In this document: piece by piece, positions 56,705 to 64,000 of the stretch
How positions within the stretch are numbered: the stretch's first letter is position 1
Layout: the number at the start of each line of letters is the position of its first letter
NCBI RefSeq assembly: GCF_030553075.1
Contig: NZ_CP130701.1
Location: 496,001-560,000, forward strand
Length of the DNA: 64,000 nt
Source of the DNA: Halomonas sp. I5-271120
GTDB lineage: Bacteria; Pseudomonadota; Gammaproteobacteria; Pseudomonadales; Halomonadaceae
Direction: 5' to 3'
Notes under the pieces: model-generated
Databases searched by the model: none
Seen by the model: the letters and a program-made list of their open reading frames with translations, nothing else
What the model was told of the DNA's origin: nothing
Translations under genes and position numbers: made by a program

Positions 56705-58309
56705 CTAGGTCTCGGATGATGATTCCTTGATCGGCTCGACCTCGACGGTCAGGCCGTCAAGGCGCACCACCCTGAGCGACTGCCCCTTACGCACCGGCTC
56801 GCCTGCATGAGCCCGCCAGCGTTCGTTATGCAGCCACACATGACCGTCGCCATCGAAGTCCTCCAGCGCCCTGGCCTCGGCGTCCAACATCTCTTCCTTT
56901 CCGGTCCGCGCAGGGCGTCGGCGCAGACGCATGAAATGGATCATCATCCACAGCAAAAGGGCCGCGGCGAGCCCTGCCACACCGCCGATCAGCGGCAGCG
57001 AAACACTCAGGTTCTCGGCATCCATCAGAATCACCGAGCCAATCACGAAGGCCACGATGCCGCCGATGCCGAGAATGCCAAAACTGGGCATCAACGCCTC
57101 CCCGGCGATCAGCCCCAGACCGACCAGGATCAGCGCCAGGCCGGCAAAGTTGACCGGCAGCACCTGAAAGGCGAACAGCGCCAGCAACAGCGAGATCACG
57201 CCGATGGTGCCGGGCACCAGGCTGCCAGGGTTGGCGAGTTCGAAGATCAGCCCGTAGAAACCGATAATCAGCAGGAAGTAGGCAACGTTGGGATCGCTGA
57301 TCACCGACAAGAGCTCGGTACGCCAGTCCGGATCAAAGCGCTCAAGGGTCAGGCCGGCGCTGTCCAGTACCCGCTCGCCGTTGGCCATGATCACGGTCCG
57401 ACCATCGATCTGCACCAGCAGGTCGTCGAGGTCGCGGGCCAGCACATCGATCACGCCCTGCTCGAGAGCCTCTTGGGAGGTCAGGGTGCGAGCCTCGCGC
57501 ACGGCGAGTTCGGCCCAGTCGGCGTTGCGCCCGTGTCGCCCGGCGAGGCTGCGGATATAGGCCACCGCATCCTCGAGCACCTTGCGTTCCATGGCGGTGG
57601 TACCCCGTCGTTTCGGAGCGTCGGCGGCGGAGTCCTCTGCCGGCTGAGAGCCTGAGCCCTGAGAGCCTGAGCCCTGAGAGTCTGAGCCCTGAGAGTCTGA
57701 AGCCCGGGCGTCTAAAACCTGGGTATCGGCACTCTTGGCAGCGCCGGTACCGCCCGACGCACCGACGCTCGTCGCGGCTTCACCGCCCTTGGCCTTGCCC
57801 GGCGCCGCATTCCCTGCATCTTCCTCACCGGTCGCGGGGGCCTCGTCGCCAAGGCCGGGCAGACCGCCGCCGCCCATACTCACCGGAGTGGCCGACCCCA
57901 GATGCGTCGAGGGCGCCATGGCCGCCACATGGCTGGCATACAAGAGATAAGTGCCGGCACTGGCCGCTCGCGCGCCGTCGGGTGCAACATAGACCACCAC
58001 CGGGACCGGTGAGGCGAGCATCTCGCTGATCATGTCGCGCATCGAAGCATCGAGCCCGCCGGGCGTATCCAGGATAAGAATCGCCAGTTCCGCCTGAGCG
58101 TCCCGGGCCCGGTGCAGGCCACGAATGAAGTAGTCGGCGGTGGCGGGGCCAACGGCGCCATCCAGGGTCATCACCAGGCCCAGACGATCACGCGCATCCT
58201 GCTGGGCAAGAACCGGCCCCAGCCAGGCAAGCATCGCCCCGAGCAGCAGAGCCGTGAGGCTCGGCCACAGCCAACGGCGTCGTATGCGATGGGATGTGAT
58301 GACCTGCAT
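56705..58309 (-). CDS. NfeD1b-type membrane serine protease (ClpP-like domain plus NfeD domain)
   Basis: 534 aa. Signal/TM at about 14-36, ClpP-class protease domain (about 40-290), four helices (about 330-440), and a C-terminal OB-fold NfeD domain. The catalytic Ser is in GARAASAGTYLLYAS (near S117) and the Lys is probably K243 in MERKVLEDAVAYI, by analogy with Pyrococcus PH1510. A Gly/Ser/Ala-rich insertion of about 90 residues (about 146-238) with SDSQG repeats lies between them. ATG 58309 has GGGGG 8 nt upstream. Proposed to cleave membrane proteins such as the slipin encoded next. Confidence 0.9.
   Translation of the reverse strand: MQVITSHRIRRRWLWPSLTALLLGAMLAWLGPVLAQQDARDRLGLVMTLDGAVGPATADYFIRGLHRARDAQAELAILILDTPGGLDASMRDMISEMLASPVPVVVYVAPDGARAASAGTYLLYASHVAAMAPSTHLGSATPVSMGGGGLPGLGDEAPATGEEDAGNAAPGKAKGGEAATSVGASGGTGAAKSADTQVLDARASDSQGSDSQGSGSQGSGSQPAEDSAADAPKRRGTTAMERKVLEDAVAYIRSLAGRHGRNADWAELAVREARTLTSQEALEQGVIDVLARDLDDLLVQIDGRTVIMANGERVLDSAGLTLERFDPDWRTELLSVISDPNVAYFLLIIGFYGLIFELANPGSLVPGTIGVISLLLALFAFQVLPVNFAGLALILVGLGLIAGEALMPSFGILGIGGIVAFVIGSVILMDAENLSVSLPLIGGVAGLAAALLLWMMIHFMRLRRRPARTGKEEMLDAEARALEDFDGDGHVWLHNERWRAHAGEPVRKGQSLRVVRLDGLTVEVEPIKESSSET
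57643..57700 (-). repeat. 15-bp tandem repeats within nfeD
   Basis: Four copies of a 15-bp unit encoding SDSQG or SGSQG, lying in the low-complexity insertion of the protease domain. Period preserves the frame. Possible copy-number variation. Confidence 0.85.
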
Positions 58310-58576
58310 GACATCTGCCCCCTTCCCTGCTCCCTGGCATCCAGCGGCTCCGGTCCAGGCGAAGGCTTCCTTCACCGTCTGCCTGTACCGCACATCCGGC
58401 TAGCCCCCCTTACAACATAGTCAAGATAACCCCGACCCGGGCCGAATAGTCAGGCTCAGAGCCGCGCGATGCCCGCCGTCCTCATGCCTCTCTCTTGCAT
58501 AGACTCCTCCTCATAGCCTCGCCTTCATCTACTTTCATAACCCTGCTTTCAGATCCCTACTTCCATATCCCTACTT

Positions 58577-59374
58577 TCAAACTCCAGCCAAAAGCCGGCC
58601 GAAACCCGCCTGGCAGGTAGGCCGGCCGGCGATCCATCGAGCATGCCAATAGAGCGCTTGATTGCTGGAGACGCAGGGCACGCCGAAGCGCTGCTCGAGT
58701 TCGTCGAGCACATCCAGCGCGCGCAGGTTGGTACAGGGCAGAACCACCGCATCTACTGGCCCCGCGCCGTCGAGCAGCGTCGCCAGGGCATCGCCCAGGC
58801 AGGCGGGGTCCACCGCCGGAATGTCCGGATCATGATCAAGACGGAAACCGCCGATGGCCGCGACCTCGATTCCCAGCGCCGTGAAGGCGTCAAGGAAGGC
58901 GTCATCGACCTCCCGCACATAGGGCGTCAGCACGGCGATGCGTCGGGCCTCCAGGGCCTCCAGGGCGGCACGGATGGCGAGCCAGGGATGAGTAACAGCC
59001 ACTTCCGGGCGCACTGCATGCAGGCGCTCGGCGATCGGCACATCGCCAATCAACAGCCCCGCCGAGGTGCAGCCAAATGCCAGGGTGTGCAGCGGCAGCC
59101 CCGGCACCAGAGTCGCCGCCGCCGGGGTAATGCCCGCCTCGAGCGCCTTGAGGGCGGCTGGGGTAACCTCGGCGTGGGTGGGCATGCGAGTGCAGAACAG
59201 CTCCATGTCGTCACCGACCAGCCGATGCCAGTCACGCTCCAGGGTGTAGTCGGTATCGAGCAGTACCAGGCCGATGCGCAAAAGCTCCGGTCGGTTATAG
59301 CGCTGAAAGGCCAGCGCGCGATCATCTGCAACGGCAACGTGAGGTAGTGAGGACACTGAAGAGACAGACGACAT
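58577..59374 (-). CDS. Asp/Glu racemase-superfamily protein (maleate isomerase / arylmalonate decarboxylase-like)
   Basis: About 265 aa. Two active-site cysteines are seen in the typical pairs FGCTSAG and LPCTNLRA, with LRIGLVLLDTDYTLE, CTRMP-type motif (LFCTRMPTHAEVTP) and IAVLTPYVREVDDAFLDAF. The family catalyses cis-trans isomerisation, decarboxylation or racemisation through thiol chemistry. Related proteins occur in ectoine degradation (EutA) in other bacteria, but no other such gene is nearby. Start 59374 has GGA 7 nt upstream; 59386 is an alternative. Stands alone. Confidence 0.82.
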   Translation of the reverse strand: MSSVSSVSSLPHVAVADDRALAFQRYNRPELLRIGLVLLDTDYTLERDWHRLVGDDMELFCTRMPTHAEVTPAALKALEAGITPAAATLVPGLPLHTLAFGCTSAGLLIGDVPIAERLHAVRPEVAVTHPWLAIRAALEALEARRIAVLTPYVREVDDAFLDAFTALGIEVAAIGGFRLDHDPDIPAVDPACLGDALATLLDGAGPVDAVVLPCTNLRALDVLDELEQRFGVPCVSSNQALYWHARWIAGRPTCQAGFGRLLAGV

Positions 59375-59386
59375 GGCGACATCCAT

Positions 59387-59800
59387 GAACCGGGGGTGAT
59401 GCCATTACCTTAGTCGCTTCACGCGGCTCAAGCTTGGATCATCATGCCGTCGCGGCGCTTATTTCCATGCGCCAGATTTTCATGCAGCGGCTTTCTATGC
59501 AGGACGACCGCGCTGTCCTGCGGTCTGGTGATCGCTCACTGTCTTCTATCCACTACCTATCCACTACCTACATTACCTACCACTGCCCACCACTACCTAT
59601 CCACGACCAGCGGGCCTTCCCGCATCGCCCGGCAAGCATCGTGAACAACACCGGTCCGGGGCCTCACCTCAGACGGCGCCAAGATTATGTGATTCACTCC
59701 GCTGGCATGGGGTAAGGTCCTGTGACAAAAAGATTGTAAGCTTGCCCGACGACGGCCGACCAAGTGCCATTACCCGTTCTTTTCCCGACCCGAGACCGCT
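59387..59800. other. Intergenic region with CCACTACCTAT-type repeats
   Basis: No gene is supported in these 414 bp. A run of short imperfect repeats of about 10-11 bp (CTATCCACTAC and variants) spans roughly 59545-59610. The rest should hold divergent promoters for the racemase-like gene and the kinase gene. No hairpin with a U-run was seen. Confidence 0.5.
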
Positions 59801-60901
59801 ATGCTCGACACGGACACCGCTGCCTCGACACAGGCCATCGCCTCGCTGTGCCAGCCGCTGCGTCAGGCGCTCATCGAGGCGGGCCTCAATGGTGAGCTAA
59901 CGGCGCTGACCCCGATGGCCGACACCGGCCTGGCTCACGCCCACCTGTGGCTCTCCCGCCAGAACGGCGAGGACTGGGTGGCGCGGCTGCCCAAGCAGAG
60001 CCAGATGCGCCTTGCCGCCGATGACAACCTCGCCTATCAGGCGGCCTGCTTCACCCGGGCGAGCCAGGGCGGCCACACTCCGGCTCTGAAGGCCGTGCTC
60101 CCCGTAAGCGACGCCTTGCCGCGAGGCGGCCTGCTGGTGTCGGCGATCCGCGGCCGCCACGCCCGGCTGCCCGAGGACCTGCCGGCGATCGCCAAGGCCC
60201 TGGCCAGCCTGCATGCACAGCCGCTGCCACCGGCCGCAAAGCGGACACCCTTGCAGGCACCGACCGACCCCTGGGCGGCCATGCTCACGGAACTTCATCA
60301 GCAGGCGGCGTATCTTGATCGAGCCAAGATCACCCCCGAGGTTCGCCGTCAGCTCTCTGATGATCTGGCAGACCTTGAGCAATGGTGCCGCCGGGCACCG
60401 CCAGCCAGTCAGTCGCTGATCAGCTTCGATGCCCACCCCGGCAACTTCCTGATCCAGGACGACGGCCGCGCGATGCTCGTCGATCTGGAAAAATGCCGCT
60501 ACAGCCTGCCCGGCTTCGACCTGGCCCATGCGAGCCTCTACACCTCGACCACCTGGGACCCGCACAGCTATGCCGAACTGAGCCTTGGCGAGGTGCGCGC
60601 TTTCCACCGTGCCTGGGCTGCCGCCATGGCCGAGCACGGCGCCCGCATCGACGCCGACGAGCTGTTGCAGTGTCGCCGCGCCATGTGGCTGTGGTCGGTG
60701 ACCTGGTGCGCCAAGTGGCAGGCCGAGCAGCGAAGGGCCCGAGACGCCAGCGCTGCGGGTGAAGACTGGTCATCGGAACTCAGTGATCCAGCGCTGATCG
60801 CCCATGTCGCCGACCGGGTCGAGCACTATCTGTCGCCGCCGGTCATTGCCCAGGTTCGCCATGAATGGCGGTCACTGGCCGGTGATAGCGGCCTGGCCTG
60901 A
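59801..60901 (+). CDS. Aminoglycoside phosphotransferase-fold kinase, probable small-molecule or cofactor kinase
   Basis: 366 aa. The APH/choline-kinase fold: catalytic-loop FDAHPGNFLIQDD (HxDxxxxN variant, with Asp and Asn present) and metal-binding VDLEKCRY. N-terminal lobe lacks a clear P-loop as usual in this family. Start 59801 follows GAG at a suitable distance. Substrate unknown; its position 96 bp before ynjB suggests that it phosphorylates the compound imported by YnjBCD, for instance a thiamine- or choline-like molecule, but this is inference. Confidence 0.75.
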   Translation: MLDTDTAASTQAIASLCQPLRQALIEAGLNGELTALTPMADTGLAHAHLWLSRQNGEDWVARLPKQSQMRLAADDNLAYQAACFTRASQGGHTPALKAVLPVSDALPRGGLLVSAIRGRHARLPEDLPAIAKALASLHAQPLPPAAKRTPLQAPTDPWAAMLTELHQQAAYLDRAKITPEVRRQLSDDLADLEQWCRRAPPASQSLISFDAHPGNFLIQDDGRAMLVDLEKCRYSLPGFDLAHASLYTSTTWDPHSYAELSLGEVRAFHRAWAAAMAEHGARIDADELLQCRRAMWLWSVTWCAKWQAEQRRARDASAAGEDWSSELSDPALIAHVADRVEHYLSPPVIAQVRHEWRSLAGDSGLA

Positions 60902-60997
60902 CGCGCCTTCTCAAGCGCCTGACCAAGCGCCTTACTGTGCAATGCTCATCACCGTAAAAGATCATCGCCGTATCAGTTCAACACAAGGACTCTCGCC

Positions 60998-62269
60998 ATG
61001 CACCGGATTGCCCCCCTTGCCCGCTCGCGCTCGTTCACTGGCTATTTCGGCCGCTCGATTGCCGTGGCTACTCTATCTGCCACTGCCCTCGCCACCGCCT
61101 TGCCGAGCCTCGCCCAGGACGACGCGCTGGCGCTGGATGACTGGACCGCCATCGAACAGGCCGCCCAGGGACAGACGGTCTACTGGAACGCCTGGGGCGG
61201 AGATAGCCGCACCAACGACTACCTGTCCTGGGTCGCCGACGAGCTCGAGGCACGCCACGACATCGAACTGGTACACGTCAAGCTCAGCGATACCGGCACG
61301 GCAGTCTCGCGGGTCATCGCGGAGAAGGCCGCTGGCAACCTCGATGAGGGTGCCATCGATCTGATCTGGATCAACGGCGAGAATTTCGCCGCCATGAAGG
61401 ACAACGACCTGCTGTTTGGCCCCTTCGCCGAGGCCCTGCCTCATTACGCCCTGACTCGTGCCGATGCCAACCCGGAAGTGCGCGTCGACTTCACGGTGCC
61501 CACCGAAGGCTTCGAGGCGCCCTGGGGCAAGGCGCAGTTGACCTTCTACTACGACAGCGCCCGCGTCGAGAGCCCGCCGAGCTCCATGGCAGAACTGCTC
61601 GACTGGGCTCGCGCCCACCCGGGTCGCTTCACCTATCCCCTGGTGCCCGACTTCACCGGCAGCACCTTCCTCAAACAAGCCCTGATCGAGCTGACCCCGG
61701 ACACCGCGCCGCTCTATCAGCCGGTAGAGGAGAGCGACTTCGCCACCGTCACCGCCCCGCTGTGGGACTATCTCAACGCTCTGCACCCCTATCTGTGGCG
61801 CGAGGGACGCAACTTCCCGACCAGCGGCCCCGAAATGAAGCGCCTGATGGGCGACGGCGAGCTGAGCCTGGCCTTTACCTTCATCCCCTCCGAGCCGGCC
61901 GCGGCCGTGGCCGACTTCCAGCTGCCGCCCACCACCCGCAGCTACGTGCTCGACGCTGGCACCCTGGGCAATGTGCACTTCGTCGCCATTCCCTTCAATG
62001 CAAGCCATAAGGCCGGCGCCCTGGTGACCGCCAACTTCCTGCTCTCGCCGGAAGCACAGGCACACAAGCAGGACCCGGCCGTGTGGGGCGATCGCACGGT
62101 ACTCGATATGGACGCAGTGAGCGACGAGGTGCGCGCGACCTTCATCGACGACAGTGACAACCCGGCCGCCCTGCCCGCCGGCGCCTTGTCGAAGACGGTT
62201 CCCGAGCCGCACCCGAGCTGGATGGAACGCCTCGAGGCGGCCTGGCTCGAGCGTTACGGCAGCCAGTGA
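60998..62269 (+). CDS. ynjB: ABC transporter periplasmic substrate-binding protein (YnjB family)
   Basis: 423 aa. Signal peptide of about 40 residues ends SLAQ before DDALALDD. The YnjB signature blocks are VYWNAWGGDSRTNDYL, LVHVKLSDTGTAVSRVIAEK, DLIWINGENFAAMK and FTGSTFLKQ. Binds an unidentified solute for the YnjCD importer. AAGGA lies 8 nt upstream of the start. Followed by ynjC after 4 bp and then ynjD by overlap, so one operon. Its E. coli homologue is uncharacterised. Confidence 0.9.
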   Translation: MHRIAPLARSRSFTGYFGRSIAVATLSATALATALPSLAQDDALALDDWTAIEQAAQGQTVYWNAWGGDSRTNDYLSWVADELEARHDIELVHVKLSDTGTAVSRVIAEKAAGNLDEGAIDLIWINGENFAAMKDNDLLFGPFAEALPHYALTRADANPEVRVDFTVPTEGFEAPWGKAQLTFYYDSARVESPPSSMAELLDWARAHPGRFTYPLVPDFTGSTFLKQALIELTPDTAPLYQPVEESDFATVTAPLWDYLNALHPYLWREGRNFPTSGPEMKRLMGDGELSLAFTFIPSEPAAAVADFQLPPTTRSYVLDAGTLGNVHFVAIPFNASHKAGALVTANFLLSPEAQAHKQDPAVWGDRTVLDMDAVSDEVRATFIDDSDNPAALPAGALSKTVPEPHPSWMERLEAAWLERYGSQ

Positions 62270-62273
62270 CCCG

Positions 62274-63971
62274 ATGCGCCTCTTCTCACCGACCATTCGC
62301 ACCATCCCCTGGCTCGCCATGGCCCTGCTCAGCCTGCCGGTGGCCGGGGGACTCGCCGGGATTCTAGCCCCGGCGCTGGGCTGGCTGCCGGCTCTCGGCG
62401 GCGATGAACTGACCCTTGAGCACTGGCGGACCCTGGTGGCGACGCCGGGACTTGCCGACATGGTGCGCCTGAGCCTGAGCGCCGGGCTTGCCAGTTCGCT
62501 GATCTCGCTGGCCATCGTCATGCTGTTTCTCGGCGCCTTCGCCGAGACACGGGCCCTGGCCCTGGTGCGGCGACTGCTGTCGCCCCTGCTGGCGGTGCCG
62601 CATGCTGCTGCCGCCATCGGCATCGCCTTCCTGCTCACCCCCTCGGGGCTCGCCAGCCGTATGATCTCCCCCTGGCCCAGCGGCTGGGACACGCCGCCGG
62701 ACTATCTCTTCCCCGGCGACCCCTGGGGCCTGGGCCTCACCATCGGCCTGGTCATCAAGGAAGTGCCCTTCCTGTTACTGATGAGCCTGGCCGCCCTGCC
62801 CCAGTGTCAGGCCCAGGCACGGCTGCGGCTGGCCCGATCGCTGGGCTATGCGCCAGTCACCGCCTTCGCCAAGGCGGTGCTGCCGGGGCTCTACCCGCTG
62901 ATTCGCCTGCCGATCTATGCGGTAATCGCCTTCGCCTCCGCCAATGTCGAAGTGGCCATGATCCTCGGCCCCACCACCCCGCCGCCGCTCGCAGTGGCGG
63001 TGGTGCGCTGGATCAACGACCCGGACCTTTCCATGCGCTTCGTCGCCTCGGCGGCGGCCCTGTTGCAGCTCGGCGTGACCCTGGCGGCGCTCGGCCTGTG
63101 GTGGCTCGGCGAACGACTGGTCGCACGCCTGACCCGGACCGCCCTGTCCAGCGGCCGCCGCCAGGCCGGCGACCGTCTGTGGGCCGGCGCCGGCGGGCTC
63201 ACCACCCTGCTGGCCGTCCTGCTGCTCGGCGGCAGCCTCGTGGGGTTGGTGCTGTGGTCACTGGCCGCCTGGTGGCCCTTCCCGGCAGCGCTGCCAAACC
63301 CCTTGAGCCTGCACGCCTGGCAGGGGGCGCTGCCCGGCCTCAAGGACCCGCTGGCACAGACGGCGCTGATCGGCCTGGCCGCCACCGGGCTGTCGCTGGT
63401 ATTGACCGTCGGCGCTCTGGAGGCCGAGCATCTGCGCAACCGTGGCATGGCCGCCTGGGCAGAACTGGTGCTGTATCTGCCGTTAGTCGTACCGCCGGTC
63501 GCCTTCCTGTTCGGTCTGGTCCAGCTGCAGGTTCAGGCCGGCCTGGCCCCGGGAGCATTGGCCGTGATTCTGGCCCATAGCCTCTTCGTGCTGCCCTATG
63601 TCTTCCTGTCGCTTGCCGAGAGCTATCGGCGTCTGGACCCTCGCTGGGCACAGGTGGCGGCGAGCCTCGGCCATTCCCCGGCCAGCCTCTTTGTGCGCGT
63701 ACGCCTGCCGCTGCTGACGGTTCCGATCCTGACCGCCGCGGCGGTCGGCTTCTCGGTAAGCGTCGGCCAGTATCTGCCGACTCTGCTGATGAGCGCCGGT
63801 CGCCTGTCCACGCTGACTACCGAGGCGGTAAGCCTGGCAAGCGGTGGCGACCGCCGCCTGACCGCCGTCTATGCACTGATGCAGCTGCTGCTGCCGGCCC
63901 TGGGCTTCACCCTGGCCCTGGCCCTGCCCCGCCTGCTGATGCGTCACCGAAGTGGAGTACTCAATCCGTGA
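62274..63971 (+). CDS. ynjC: ABC transporter permease (YnjC family, fused two-domain)
   Basis: 565 aa with about twelve helices. Two permease repeats each carry an EAA-type loop: LAALPQCQAQARLRLARSLG in the first half, and SYRRLDPRWAQVAASLGHSP in the second. Both halves of the channel are fused in one chain, as in the YnjC family. ATG 62274 comes 4 bp after the ynjB stop; the in-frame extension to 62154 overlaps ynjB in another frame. The stop overlaps a GTG that probably starts ynjD. Confidence 0.9.
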   Translation: MRLFSPTIRTIPWLAMALLSLPVAGGLAGILAPALGWLPALGGDELTLEHWRTLVATPGLADMVRLSLSAGLASSLISLAIVMLFLGAFAETRALALVRRLLSPLLAVPHAAAAIGIAFLLTPSGLASRMISPWPSGWDTPPDYLFPGDPWGLGLTIGLVIKEVPFLLLMSLAALPQCQAQARLRLARSLGYAPVTAFAKAVLPGLYPLIRLPIYAVIAFASANVEVAMILGPTTPPPLAVAVVRWINDPDLSMRFVASAAALLQLGVTLAALGLWWLGERLVARLTRTALSSGRRQAGDRLWAGAGGLTTLLAVLLLGGSLVGLVLWSLAAWWPFPAALPNPLSLHAWQGALPGLKDPLAQTALIGLAATGLSLVLTVGALEAEHLRNRGMAAWAELVLYLPLVVPPVAFLFGLVQLQVQAGLAPGALAVILAHSLFVLPYVFLSLAESYRRLDPRWAQVAASLGHSPASLFVRVRLPLLTVPILTAAAVGFSVSVGQYLPTLLMSAGRLSTLTTEAVSLASGGDRRLTAVYALMQLLLPALGFTLALALPRLLMRHRSGVLNP

Positions 63972-64000
63972 CCCCTCTCGATACCCTTTCCCCTAGCGGG
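63968..64000 (+). CDS. ynjD: Start of the ABC transporter ATPase (YnjD family), cut by window end
   Basis: GTG 63968 overlaps the ynjC stop (GTGA) and opens a frame to the edge, giving MTPLDTLSPSG in eleven codons. The call rests on position in the ynjBCD operon, since no ATPase motif is yet visible. Confidence 0.45.
   Translation, partial: MTPLDTLSPSG

Noticed and set aside
61073..62692. 539-codon open frame on the minus strand opposite ynjB/ynjC
   Set aside because: Shadow of the YnjB gene; product has no coherent domain and composition is that of a mirror frame.

Overview
The window looks like a chromosomal segment of a moderately halophilic gammaproteobacterium, most probably a Halomonas-type member of the Halomonadaceae. 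This is inferred from high GC, many acidic proteins, a gammaproteobacterial rpoS-nlpD-pcm-surE-truD-ispF-ispD-ftsB block, a HexR-type Entner-Doudoroff (ED) regulon, TRAP transport and a mannosyl-3-phosphoglycerate phosphatase-like gene suggestive of compatible-solute metabolism. I saw no rRNA, tRNA, CRISPR array, prophage or insertion sequence. Nearly all of the sequence is ordinary, tightly packed core metabolism.

Layout. 1-523: 3'-truncated HAD phosphatase. 885-1400: gluconate kinase, convergent with a minus-strand regulator-TRAP operon (FadR-type regulator, dctP, dctQ, dctM; 1875-5816). 6024-8914: glyA and a two-domain PPK2. 9026-13399: FtsX-like permease and its ATPase, divergent from tesA. 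13390-16110: EamA transporter, SelW-like protein, MFS carrier. 16218-18927: a short LOV photoreceptor-like protein, a PA3496-family small protein and EttA. 19193-22678: DUF2254 protein, LpxL-like acyltransferase, alanine racemase. 23006-30356: rpoS, nlpD, DUF368 (polyprenyl-phosphate transporter family), pcm, surE, truD, ispF, ispD, ftsB, mostly overlapping. 30443-32308: FemAB-like protein and a small acidic protein.

32544-41411 is a hexose cluster: gap (minus) divergent from edd, glk, a YeaD-like epimerase, an aldo/keto reductase, pgi and a PfkB-family sugar kinase (plus). 41537-45900 carries a hybrid histidine kinase followed by a REC-GGDEF-EAL regulator. 46061-50227 completes the ED route: zwf-pgl-eda (minus) divergent from hexR, with an excellent HexR-like palindrome between them. 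Glucose and fructose can be phosphorylated, interconverted by Pgi, oxidised by Zwf/Pgl, split by Edd/Eda, and the triose returned through Gap. No phosphofructokinase gene is seen here. Gluconate kinase at the left end could feed the same route.

50355-58309: LolA-related protein, RidA, MFS carrier, tandem Usp next to a SulP transporter, slipin-NfeD membrane pair. 58577-64000: Asp/Glu racemase-superfamily protein, APH-fold kinase, and the YnjBCD-type ABC importer, whose ATPase is cut by the window edge.

Most interesting items: the short LOV protein; candidate HexR and FadR-family operators; low-complexity, repeat-encoded insertions inside YeaD and inside the NfeD protease domain (between the presumed Ser and Lys); a lysine/alanine-rich tail on Pgi; and a structured element between pgl and eda. 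I found no convincing wholly new multi-gene system.
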